From Carya illinoinensis (taxonomy: Eukaryota; Streptophyta; Magnoliopsida; Fagales; Juglandaceae): a stretch of DNA of 64,000 bases. The notes under the pieces were generated by a model. That model searched no databases. It was given only the letters and a program-made list of their open reading frames with translations, and was not told where the DNA came from. Both the position numbers and the translations under genes were made by a program. The DNA is taken from the NCBI RefSeq assembly GCF_018687715.1, contig NC_056759.1, positions 32,544,885 to 32,608,884 of the forward strand. The letters are read 5' to 3'. Shown piece after piece: positions 1 through 9,786 of this stretch; position 1 is the stretch's first letter; each line of letters opens with the position of its first letter.

Positions 1-210
1 TATTTATAATTGGAGGACAGCTTCGTATCAATGGAGGTAGAGCTTGTTCAAGTGGCTTAGGCATGGGGTAGAAATAGTTTCATTTCATCTTATTTCTTTT
101 TCAAATATCACTCAAATATAAATATTTTTCAATTTGAAATCTTTAATTTTTTTTCTTCTAATCATTATTTAATCATTATAATTTTTTCAAATTTCTATGT
201 TTGAGGTATT

Positions 211-814
211 TCAGATAACCAGAAGGGGTCTGACCCAAATCAGCAGGAGCCTCCCAACGGCTCAGGAAGAACTTGTAACCCATATAACTTGGGTATAACT
301 ATTTGAGTTAAGATGGGAAGTTGTAACGGAAGCCCGGGAATCCAAGTCGGAAGAAGGAGAATCAAGCATGCCACAAAATAAAGACTGGACTCAAGGTAAG
401 CATCAACAGATCATGCCACATTAAATGAGTTTACCATATAATCATGCCGCATTAATGACTGAACTATGAGGGCCATGCCGTATTAAAGATGGTATGGCAA
501 AGGGAGCTCCGGGATGATTTCCCTTCCCCCCAACCCACAGGGTATGGACATCTGACCCTCTGGGCTGGGTATATAAGATCCCTGGACCTTCAGGTAAAAG
601 GATCGGCTTACTCTCTAATCAAATCTTCCTGCTAAAAACTCTGCATTCACCCACTTTGCTTACTCTTTAGTAAGCCATTACTGACTTAAGCATCGGAGGC
701 TACCTGGGCCACCTCTGGCCACTCCCGATCCTTTCTCTATTGCTACAGGTTGTAAGCAAGAGACCTAAACTGCTAAGAGCCCGACCCAAAGATATACGAA
801 ACACATCGTTAGCA
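211..814 (+). mobile_element. Solo LTR, 5' truncated (copy A)
   Basis: This LTR-like unit has a promoter-like TATATAAG followed by a transcribed-looking stretch ending acatcgttagca. No primer-binding site or internal region follows, so it is a solo LTR. Compared with copy B (54500-55167), about 60 bp at the 5' end are missing, including the TG terminus. The break lies at a short TATTT repeat present at both edges of the missing piece, so the loss looks microhomology-mediated. The retroelement family was not identified. Confidence 0.6.
570..577 (+). promoter_or_regulatory. TATA box of solo LTR
   Basis: TATATAAG follows a GC-rich stretch (ctgggctggg) and precedes the predicted transcribed part of the LTR. 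The same element is at 54920-54927 in copy B. It is inferred from position and consensus only. Confidence 0.45.
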
Positions 815-1240
815 CTTTAAATAAAACATGAAAAAGAATTGAACTTTTGAGTTCTAAAATGAAAATTATATTCTAACAATATTTTAATTTTATAATATTT
901 TTATTCAACTTTTTCTTTCTTATTTTTCAAAACTCCATAAAAATATCTTAATTCAAATCATTTCACTACAATTCACAAACCATTTCACAATTACTATTTA
1001 CAAACTATTTGATTGCTATTTACAATTTTCTCATATCATTTCATTCCACCAAGCATCTCCTTAGAGCTTGTTCATACAGCTTGGGCATTGCGCATCAATG
1101 ATTTTTACTAACTCCTATGCCATGCAACTATATCAAATTGTTCAATCAAGGAACAGTGAAGAAATATGATGAGTTCAAGTAAAAATGTTTGGATGCGGAG
1201 TATAGCCTATTGTATGAAAATATTTGAGGTAGGTTCATAT

Positions 1241-1705
1241 CATCTCAGCACTCAAACGCACTCTAATAAATTAATAATCCTAAGAAGAACATATTGACCA
1301 TAAATATGATCCATTCTATTAACCATATATATTTCCCCCACTTAATTGAGACCTCAAATTTATATACAAACTTAAATGGATCTTGATCTATCTGTATATA
1401 AGAGCCAAATCTATATTCTTGAGATCAAAGTCTGATGCTGGTATAAATATTTCGAGCAGTAATGAATATTAAAAGACACACCTCATGTATTTAGCTCTCC
1501 CCATGTGAAAACTTCAAGTTGGGGCAAGTACATTACAGAATTTCTTCCTTATTTTTTTATATATTAGCCAAACCAAATTACAACATTAATTATTATTAGT
1601 ATAATTAAATTCTTTGATAATATTAAATACTGATGGATTACTTCTATAATATCTATTTAGTATTGTCCCTATATATCTCACTCGAGAGATACAATGCATT
1701 ATTAA
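1241..1705. other. AT-rich interval, no gene seen
   Basis: The interval is AT-rich and has no convincing ORF or structural repeat. It lies inside the part of copy A that is deleted from copy B, and it is not visibly shared with copy C. Confidence 0.5.
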
Positions 1706-3370
1706 CTTATATACAAAATGTGGAGAGAAGGATACTCCTTCCCCCTTTCTCTCTCTTGTAAAAAATTAAGGGCTCCAAATCTGATTTTCACCTGAGAGGA
1801 GAAGGCCTCGGCTTCCTCTCTCCTCTCTCTCCTCCTCCTCCTCCTCCTCCTTCTCATTCCCTTCTTCCTCCATTCACTCATCTTATTTATCAAGATTTCT
1901 TTTCCTTAATTTTATTTGCTTTCTTCAAGGCCGAAAAAGATATATCTACAGGTTTTTGGCAAGTCCTGATAGACACACACGGCATAAGTAAATTCATAGG
2001 TCGAAAATAGTTCGGAGAAAACTGGTGGTTTTGTGAAAATCACCATACGGGGTTCTCACACGCCACCTATTCTGACAACTCTTCTCACTACACAAGCCAG
2101 ATTATCAGACTCGCCACCACCAGACCTTGCACATCTGACATTTGTGACTAAAATGAGACAAGTACATTGCCTTCACGGGCCATCATAGATTCTAAAATCT
2201 ACTGGAGTTACTCCAAACTATAATTCGTCTATTTTCGCATCTATCTTACAGCTTTCCTTTTTGGTTTCCTAATTGTTAAAGAAAGTAAAATAAAAAAGTT
2301 TGTCTCTCAGATGTTTATATGTAGAAGTTGACTAATCTCTTTCTATGAAAAGTGGGGTTGAGTCTTTGTTTAGACAGAGTGTTATCTCTTAGACATTTGT
2401 CTATAGAGAGAGTATCAGCAATAGTGAAGACCACTATACCAGTTACAAAATAAAATAATGTATTGGTGGAGATTTAAATGCATTATTTTAGTTTATTATG
2501 TCATGTTTGATATGAAAACATCTCAAAATGTATCCAGCCATCGAGATAAGTTTTTTTGATAAATATATAATGACAGTTTTCTTTAAAAGAAAATTATATG
2601 CAAAACTTCGTCACTTTATGTGTAGTACTCAAAGTTAAAACTCAATGATGGACAACTTGTTTAATATTTAGGGGTGTAACCGGTTTGGTTTGGTCTGGTT
2701 TTAGACATATTTTAGAACCAAACCGGTATATACTAATTTTGAGATTTGAAGAACCGGTACTTCTGGTTTTACCGTTTCGGTCCGATTTAGTCTTATTTTT
2801 TCTATTTTTTATATTGTATATATAATATAGTTATTATAGTATATAATAATACAGTAATAATAGATATAGTAGTATATGATATTATATATTATAATTATAT
2901 TATAGACTATATAGTGATATATTATAATATATAGTACTGATATATATAAGATTTTAAAATTTAATATTATATTAATTAGTAATTTATGATATAATACAAA
3001 ATTATTTTATATAATTATATATATTATATATAAAAACGATGTATAATATAAAAAATACATTTTATAGAATATAAGAAATTAAAATATATATATATATATG
3101 AATCAATTCAGTACGGTGTTAGAAAATAAAAACTAAAATCAGACCAATTTTAAGAAAAATAATATCAATACTGGACCGGACCAAATCCAGTATCGGACTC
3201 AATATATGGGTACTGCAAGTTCGTGTTGATTCTGTCTAGGCAGCTTATATTTTAATACAAAATGTTGATAAGACTTTATTTTGAAAACAAACAAAATATT
3301 AAGACTTATCTTTCTAAGCAGGATGTATATATATGTGCATATATGCATCCTGCTTAGAAAGATATTATAT
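1706..3370. repeat. Repeat block copy A, right part (matches copy C)
   Basis: From ttatatacaaaatgtggagag onward this block aligns with 39443-41127. It includes a CT-rich stretch, the phrase gatctgattttcac, the AT-rich section and the terminal aagacttatctttctaagcag. The part from 2600 to 2952 is also shared with copy B. Around 2672-3200 it contains a decayed element with ggggtgtaaccggtttggt and accggaccaaatccag motifs, like old hAT-type non-autonomous elements. Neither copy has a maintained reading frame. I read this as a dispersed duplicated repeat, not a gene. Confidence 0.75.
3308..3363. repeat. Perfect inverted repeat, 18-nt arms
   Basis: The arm atctttctaagcaggatg (3308-3325) is followed after 20 nt by its exact reverse complement (3346-3363). 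The loop is itself partly palindromic (tatatatgtgcatatatg). Copy C carries only one arm (around 41093-41108). A TA microsatellite of about 28 bp follows directly. Confidence 0.85.
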
Positions 3371-3371
3371 A

Positions 3372-3814
3372 TATATATATATATATATATGCATAACTTT
3401 AATAACATGTTTTTCAACCAGATACCTTATCGAGTTTCGAGTGAATTAGTATACCACAAAAAGAAAGATATCTAGAACCTACTCGACCTGCATAAAGGAA
3501 GATATTAATCCTTACCCCTTGAATGTTAGACATGCTTTAAAGTATCCACATATTTAATTGAACCCATTAACTTCACCGTAAATAAAATATTTCTATAACA
3601 AGATTTCATATAAAATAATAATAATATCAGAACCCATTAACTTCACCATTAAAGAGTTGTCAAATTATCAATTTGCCAAAAAAAAAAAAAAAATTCAAAT
3701 TAATAAGTTACATTATTGGGGTCTCGTTGTCTCGTTTTTTTAATTTAGTGAAAAAAAAAGCCTTATAAATTATTGTTTTTACGGTTAACTTAGATATATA
3801 TATATATATATATA
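3372..3814. other. AT-rich region downstream of the kinase pseudogene
   Basis: No gene is seen. The interval holds TA-rich tracts (including about 3793-3815), an A16-type run near 3680 and a short direct repeat, gaacccattaacttcacc, at about 3569 and 3631. It lies 3' of the minus-strand receptor kinase and would have held its 3' UTR and terminator. Confidence 0.5.
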
Positions 3815-4510
3815 TCAGTTGACCTCGTCGCAGCGAAGAATCTCTACAACCTGGGTCATGGTGGGCCTATCATCCTTATCTTCTGCAACGCATTGCCAAG
3901 CCACCTTGAGCAGAAGTTCCATCTTAGCCGAGTCATATCTGCCGCCCATGCTTGGATCTACAATGTCCTCAATATTCCACGACTACCTTGAAGCTTCACC
4001 ATCAGCATGCATCATGATCTTCTCCCTCACCAGCGAGTCCAATCTATTATACTCTTTCGCCAATCCGCCAGTACCAGAGCTATGCTGCGTACCTGTGGGG
4101 CTCTTTCCTGTAACCATTTCTAGCACCACAATCCCATAGCTATAGACATCAACTTTAGAGGTGATAGGACGATTATAAACCCATTCAGGAGCCATATAAC
4201 CTCTAGTTCCTCTCATCTTTGAGAAGCTAGAATGATCACGCTCACCTCTATTCAGTAGTTTAGACAGACCAAGATCTGCTACCTTTGGTTGATAGTTGGA
4301 GTGCAAGAGTATGTTATGAGGCTTTACATCGCAATGTAAAACCCACTCTAGGCACTCTTCATGCAAACAAGCTAGGCGTTTCGCTGTGCCCACTGCAATG
4401 TCAAACCTCTTTTTACAATCAAGTTCGTTAAAAGTAAGTTTATCTGCTAAGGATCCGTGCTCCATGTACACGTACACCACAAGCCCATGCTTTCCCTCTA
4501 CGCAATATCC
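3815..4510 (-). pseudogene. Receptor kinase fragment: kinase C-terminal part
   Basis: Frame reading from GYCVEGKHG at the LTR border (4510) carries catalytic loop HCDVKPHNILL, KVADLGLSKLL (DLG in place of DFG), activation segment GTRGYMAPEWV, and the kinase C-lobe with DVYSYGIVVLEMVTGKSP. An in-frame TAG (3983-3985) interrupts it. The same frame continues through WNIEDIVDP and DRPTMTQVVEILR to a natural-looking TGA at 3815-3817. HCD with the arginine replaced by cysteine is normal for this family. The 23 or so residues before GYCVEG in the open frame are translated LTR, not kinase. Confidence 0.9.
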
Positions 4511-4924
4511 TGTTCGAAATTTGGACCTTTCAAATTTACCCCCATAGGATCTACTCTTTGCAGGAATAATAAGAAAAATAAAGAAATAATAACAACACAA
4601 GAAATTTACGTGGAAACTCTAAAACAGGAGAAAAACACCAGATCCAGAGAAGAAAATTCACTATGTGAAATATTGTTACAATCACACAATTTTTCTCCTC
4701 CCACACCCACAAAGCTACCCACTAGTAAAATTTTAACTTTACAACTCTTCCCCTTTTACAAAAGGCTAATAGAGGAATTTAAGTAAAGTCAAAAGTTACT
4801 AGATAAGCTTTCAATTGGTGCACTTAAACTAAGATGCTAAGTCTCTTATTTATAACCTTAAAGATTTGCTCCTTCATTATTTCTCACCGGTGTGGGACTA
4901 AACAAAGGAGCAATTTAGTCAACA
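4511..4924 (-). repeat. 3' LTR of gag-only element
   Basis: 414 bp. On the minus strand it starts TGTTGACTAAATTGCTCC and ends CAAATTTCGAACA, so the TG...CA termini are intact. It is adjoined by a purine-rich tract (minus-strand gcaaggtggagat) at about 4925-4937, the polypurine tract that fixes the element's orientation. Confidence 0.88.
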
Positions 4925-5279
4925 ATCTCCACCTTGCGACTTTGACCGGTCTCACAGCCAAGCTCCACCTCAATGAAGATTTTCATAGCTCCCACTATCA
5001 TGCTTCACCATAAAAGCATACTCACTCAGAATAAATCAATTCTAAGCATTTCACTTCGACCCATGTCGAAAACAACCTTGCTAAAAATTATGGTGTAACT
5101 TCCACGTTTGGCTCTCCTGAAATTTCATCAGCCATCGACATGAATTTCCACCACACACCCTACATCAATGCCAAACCAATGCCTATGTGCAAACTTGTAG
5201 ACTCGCTAATATTAACACATCCTCTATCATGGCAACTTTGGGAATTAGCGGCATACCATGAGGATGTACATGTCTCTTT

Positions 5280-6130
5280 TTAAAGATCAAAATGTTTCAT
5301 GGAGAGAAACACAACACTAGCATCATTTCCAGTATCTCCATTTACTGACTTGGAGCCACTTGCCGAACCTGCTCCAGCTTTTGGACAATTTTTCTTGGCG
5401 TGCCCAGATTGTCCACACTCCCAGCAGACTACTTTCTTCTTCATAGAATTCTTCATCTTCTCATTTCCAGCTGCTACCATTACTAAGTTCTCAAGTGGAA
5501 CATTACTTCCACTACTGAGTCTTCTCTCTTCAGAAAAGATTTTACTGGGAACCTCTGAAAAAATTATTTTCTCCTTCCCATATATCAAAATAGGTTTCAT
5601 GTGCTCATAAGAAGGTGGAGAGACTAGATGAGTCTCAAGGCTTGATCCTCATCATAAATTTTAACTCCAATAGCTTCTAGTTCAGCGACAATGCCATTGA
5701 GAACGCTTAAATGATCTGAAATAGTTGTACCTTCACTCATCCGTAGTGTATGAAACTGCTCCTTCAGGTACACACGATTTGAGACGCCCTTCGTCTGATA
5801 GAACTCTTCAAGTTTTTTCCAGAGTTCTTTTGCTGTAGATATTCCATGCACATTTGCAAGAACATTTTTGGCCAGGCACAAACGTATGGCACTTGCTGTT
5901 CTCAAATCCAGATCCTCCCAATTTTCATCACTCATTTTAAATCTGCTCCCTTCACCAGTTACACTAGTACCAGTGCTGACTTCAGGTGTCGGTCTGTCCT
6001 TCAATGCCTTGTGTAATCCTGATTGAATCAAGACATCCTTGACTTGTATTTGCCACAAGCCAAAATTGATTCTCCCATCAAATTTCTCCACCTCAAATTT
6101 GATAAGATATGAAACCCTACTTCCTGACAT
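5280..6130 (-). pseudogene. Copia-type gag, frameshifted
   Basis: The first part, 168 codons from MSGSRVSYLIKFEVEKFDG (6130 to 5624), matches the copia Gag core: FDGRINFGLWQIQVKDVL near the N terminus and TAKELWKKLEEFYQTK, YLKEQFHTLRM in the middle. It stops at LRLI. The continuation is in another frame (5600 to 5280) with the zinc knuckle CWECGQSGHAKKNC. A one-base indel near 5610-5625 therefore separates the capsid part from the nucleocapsid part. No pol domain follows; sequence from 5279 to the LTR (4925) is non-coding. The protein packages element RNA in cytoplasmic particles. Confidence 0.85.
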
Positions 6131-6305
6131 TGCTTTGATGAATTTACTGTAGAAATGAATAGTACCTCACTAAGTCAGTTCCCAGGAAAGATTGGAGGGT
6201 CACAATGGATACACTTAAAATTTCCAATCTCCTAAACAGAACCTCCTTAGACTGTACGTATCCACACTACCACACCAAAGCTCCACCCCACAAAAGAACC
6301 TAGTG

Positions 6306-6319
6306 TCTCTGATACCAAT
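6306..6319 (-). other. Primer-binding site (initiator tRNA-Met) of gag-only element
   Basis: The minus strand reads TGGTATCAGAG directly inside the 5' LTR (+ strand ctctgatacca). This is the usual complement of the 3' end of plant initiator tRNA-Met and marks the start of minus-strand DNA synthesis. Confidence 0.85.
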
Positions 6320-6736
6320 TATTGGAAATTTAGACCTCTCAAATTCATCCCCCTAGAATCTACCCTTTGCAGGAATAATAAGAAAAATAGAGAAATAATA
6401 ACAACACAAGAAATTTACGTGGAAACTCTAAAACAGGAGAAAAACCACCAAGCCCAGAGAAGAAAATTCATTATGTGAAATATTGTTACAATCACATAAT
6501 TTTTCGCCTCACCACACCCACAAAGCTACCCCACTAGTAAAACTTTAATTTTACACATCTTCCCCTTTTACAAAAAGCTAATAGAGGAATTTAATTAAAG
6601 TCAAAAGTTACTAGATAAGCTTTCAACTGGTGCACTTAAACTAAGAGGCTAAGCCTCTTATTTATAACCTTAAAGATTTGCTCTTTCATTATTTCCCACC
6701 GGTGTGGGACTAAACAAAGGAGCAATGTAGTCAACA
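6320..6736 (-). repeat. 5' LTR of gag-only element
   Basis: 417 bp, aligned end to end with 4511-4924. Its inner terminus reads TATTGG on the + strand where the partner has TGTTCG. The outer end (minus-strand start) TGTTGACTAC is intact and abuts the target duplication TATCC. Confidence 0.88.
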
Positions 6737-6741
6737 TATCC

Positions 6742-7577
6742 CTAGATATCTATCAAGTTCATGTGGTTAAGCCTCCCAATGGTATTTACTTCTGTTAGGA
6801 ATTCAACTTCTCCTTGGTTAGCTTCGTCGAGTCTTTTGATTGCTGCAACTCGCTTATCGGGCAGTATACCTTTTTATACTACCCCTCCCCCTCCTCGTCC
6901 AATCACTTCAATGAATCCTCGTGTGGCCTTTTTCAGCTCAGAAAACTTGAATCGTTTGAATCTAGACATCGGGAGGTGTCCTTCTACAACTGGGTCGGAA
7001 TTCTTACTACTCATAAACAGGGAAAAGAACACCAGGAAAATGCAGGTTACCTCTAGGCCTCCCACTACAGTAGTAAACCAAAGCAAAAGCTTCAGTGTCT
7101 TATTTTCATACGTTCCTCTAACTGGCTTGCTAAGTTTGACTGTGCAATCCAACCATGATTCAGCAGCATCCAACGTCTTATTATAGACAAAACCAACTTT
7201 GGGTACTCTTAAATACAAGTCTCCCTCAAAATTTGGTGTAAGTTGTCCATTGAATAACTCATACTTGGGGTAACATAAACAGCCACCGTAATCTGCTTTA
7301 AATACAAATTGGAAACCTTTGCAACCACACATCCTTAGGCATTCATTTTCACAGTGTTGTAAGGTCACTTTAGGCAGGAACTCTAAATCAAAGCCAAAGA
7401 AATGAAAATGAGAAAGTTGGACAAAACTAGACAGCTTTTAATGACTCTGATTGGAAGGGAGATTGAATTCTGCTTCACACCCAAAAGACCAATCAATTAG
7501 ATCTTTGATCTTGAATCCTTGCAAGAAAGAGCATCTCCTGCCAGAAGCATGATCATAACTACAAACACTATTGGGCC
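6742..7577 (-). pseudogene. Receptor kinase fragment: PAN, transmembrane and kinase N-lobe
   Basis: In one frame from 7577 down: PNSVCSYDHASGRRCSFL (EGF-like/PAN lead-in), DWSFGCEAEFNL, PAN-type cysteines CENECLRMCGCKGFQF, a transmembrane segment LLLWFTTVVGGLEVTCIFLV, a juxtamembrane FKFSELKKATRGF and the glycine-rich loop IGRGGGGVV. The Tyr expected after GVV is TAA (complement of 6874-6876). The same frame continues through KGILPDKRVAAIKRL, which holds the ATP-binding lysine, and EVEFLTEVNTIGRLNHMNL to a TAG next to the inserted element. A further TAA is at 7438-7440. Confidence 0.88.
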
Positions 7578-7891
7578 TGATGAAATGCAGAGAAAATGAA
7601 TAACATTGTAAAAGAAACTATGAGAAAGAATTATCATTCTGTAGAGAAAATGCTCTCTGTCATATTTCCTTCATTAGTGCTCATATCTTTATATAGGCAG
7701 TCGATTACATATCAGACTAAAAGGAGAATGTAAGAAATATTACAGCTGGAAAGGAATATTATAACTGGAGAAAATAACAAACTCTGCAGAGAAGGAATAT
7801 TCTTCAATATTCTGTTTGTACTGCGTCCTCTGAGGTGGAATTCTCAGTTTTATTTTTCTGCTGTGGTGCATTGGGTAGACATACGTTAATA
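7578..7891 (-). repeat. 3' LTR of copia element
   Basis: 314 bp. On the + strand it begins TGATGAAATGCAG and ends CATACGTTAATA, so the minus-strand LTR would start TATTAACG instead of the usual TG. A purine/GC stretch (minus-strand gccggggcg) lies just inside, as the polypurine tract. Confidence 0.88.
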
Positions 7892-9383
7892 CGCCCCGGC
7901 GAGTCCAATGGGGTGTCAAGGACATTGAGACTCGTCTTCAAAATAGAGAATCGATCAGCAACCAGTGGCTTAGTAAATACATCAGCCAACTGGTCTTTGC
8001 TACTACAAAAACAGACTTGTAGAGTTTTGGCAGTGACCCTGTCATGTACGAAATGAAAATCAATATCCATGTGTTTGATACGTGAGTGATAGACAGCATT
8101 GGAGGTGAGGTATGTTGTGCCCAAGTTGTCACACCATAAAATAGGTGCTTTGAAGAGAGAAAATCCAAGTTCTTTAATCAAAGTCTGAAGCCATATTAGT
8201 TCATCAGTGGTGTTGGCTAACGACTTATACTTAGCCTCAATGCTTGATCTTGCCACTGTGTGCTGCTTGCGTGAACTCCAGGATATAACATGATTACCCA
8301 GAAAAATGCAAAAGCCTCTTGTAGAGCGTCGGTTATCTGGACACCCTGCCCAGTCCGCATCCGAATAGGCATGTAAAATAAAACCAGATTTCTTTGCAAA
8401 AAACAGACCATGATTGATAGTAGACTTTAAGTATCTCAGTATTCTTTTGACAACAGTCCAGTGAGTGATTTTTGGATCATGCATGAATTGACATACTTAT
8501 TAACTGAAAAGGCAATGTCTGGTCTCGTTAAGGATAAGTACTGAAGGCTGCCAACAACACTCCTAAAAAGAGTAGGATCATCAAACAAAGGGGTATCAAA
8601 TTTTAAGAGTTTACTAGAAGCTGACATAGGAGAAGAAATGGGATTGGGAGCAGTCATGTTGGTTTTTCAAAGAAGGTCAAAAATGTATTTTCTTTGGGAA
8701 AGTAACATACCATGAGGTAAGTAGTCTAAATGTAATCCAAGAAAATATGAGAGTTGACCTAAGTCTTTTACTGGAAAAGCATGACTAAGATCACAGAGAA
8801 AATTATCAATTGCAACTGATGTGGGAGATGCAATTACCATATCATCAACGTAAACCAATGTGAAAATGCAAATAGATGAATTCCATAGGATAAACAAAGA
8901 TGGGTCTCTGTGAGACGCAACAAAGCCATAGCTGAGAAGCCAATGGCTTAACCGTGAGAACCAGGCACGAGGTGCTTGTTTTAAACCGTAGATGGCCTTG
9001 TGTAATTTACACACATAATTGAGATTTTTGGAATCAATAAAACTAGGGGGTTGTTGCATAAAAACAGACTCAGTGAAACTTCCATGTAGGAAGGCATTTT
9101 GGATGTCTATTTGTCGCAGAGACCAATTTTGTGCAATAGCAAAAGAGAGGACTAACCGAATGGTGGTGGGCTTAACAACTGGACTGAAGGTTTCATTGTA
9201 GTCAACCCCAGGTTGTTGATGAAAACCTTTTGCAGCGAGCCGGGCTTTTCTCCATTCAATCGAACCATCCAAGTGAAGTTTGGTGCAGAATACCCACCTA
9301 CAACCAACGAGATTAGAAGCAATTTGAGGGGGAACAAGGGTCCAGGTCTGGGTCTGAATGAGGGCATCATATTCTCTGTTCAT
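7804..9383 (-). pseudogene. Copia reverse transcriptase and RNase H, broken
   Basis: The reverse transcriptase frame (9383 to 8667) has GCRWVFCTKLHLDGSIEWRK, RQIDIQNAFLHG, YGLKQAPRAWF and the catalytic YVDDM. It ends with TGA in place of an expected Arg codon (consistent with CGA to TGA), and the same frame resumes at 8657 with PISSPMSASSKLL and RSVVGSLQYLSLTRPDIAFSV. A frameshift near 8480 leads to the RNase H frame (8484 to 7804) with YSDADWAGCPDNRRSTRGF, SIEAKYKSLANTTDELIWL and DQLADVFTKPL. The last 40 or so residues read into the LTR. Domain order is that of Ty1/copia, with the polymerase after the integrase. Confidence 0.9.
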
Positions 9384-9786
9384 GGCCTCTTTACACTCAG
9401 AAAATTTTGAGGCGATGGTAAAGGAGGATGGTTCATCGGGTACGGTTCTAGTGGAAATGGAACATGTTCAAGATGGATAAGGGATTGTCCCATCGGTGAA
9501 GACACGAGGACGAGAGGATTGGGTCATGGATTGGGTAATGATGGGTGCTCTTGGGGGAACAAGACATATTTTCAGGAGAGTTAGATGGAGGTTCAGTTGC
9601 AGTAGAGAGAGAAGGGAGAATCGGGGAAGATAGGGTCGGCGAGAGGTTAGACGAAGAGGTTGTTTGAGCCGGGTTTGGGCTAGGCGATGTACTGGGCTGA
9701 GAAGGTGTTTGAGCTGAGTTTGGATAGGGCGATATGTTGGGCTGAGAATGTGTTTCAGAAGGTGTTTGAGCTAGATTGGAGCTGCT
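9384..9786 (-). other. Copia inter-domain linker, no open frame
   Basis: This is the stretch between the integrase C terminus and the reverse transcriptase. It reads as low-complexity Ser/Pro-rich linker in mixed frames (+ strand gagctgagtttggatagggcgat and similar near-repeats, around 9657-9780). It carries no independent gene. Confidence 0.5.

Larger units (their letters stand above)
61..1062. mobile_element. MITE interrupted by a solo LTR (copy A)
   Basis: The AT-rich flanks of the solo LTR (about 61-210 and 815-1062) match, in reverse orientation, the two halves of the MITE at 22504-22713 and 32193-32350. Shared strings include ttttcaaatttctat in the left half and attttaattttataatat, equivalent to attataaagttaaaatat reversed, in the right half. 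I read it as one MITE of roughly 400 bp opened by an LTR retrotransposon. The termini are only approximate, and the superfamily is uncertain (PIF/Harbinger-like or hAT-like). The same interrupted unit occurs in copy B. Confidence 0.55.
1..1240. repeat. Repeat block copy A, left part (matches copy B)
   Basis: This block is repeated almost base for base at 54286-55575, including the opening ataattggaggacagcttcg and the interrupted MITE and LTR described below. The match runs to the first base of the window, so the block probably continues to the left. No coding potential is evident. Copy B joins position about 1240 directly to about 2600 of copy A, so the two copies differ by a deletion of about 1.36 kb. 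Confidence 0.85.
4511..6736 (-). mobile_element. Gag-only (TR-GAG-type) LTR retrotransposon inserted in the kinase gene
   Basis: The element is 2,226 bp with direct LTRs at its ends, a perfect 5-bp target duplication TATCC (4506-4510 and 6737-6741), a primer-binding site and a polypurine tract, but no protease, reverse transcriptase or integrase. The interior of about 1.4 kb encodes only a Ty1/copia-type Gag, now frameshifted. Such non-autonomous elements depend on enzymes supplied by autonomous copia relatives. LTR divergence counted by hand is about 27 substitutions plus three small indels in about 414 bp (6-7%), so this is the oldest of the three paired-LTR insertions here. Confidence 0.88.
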
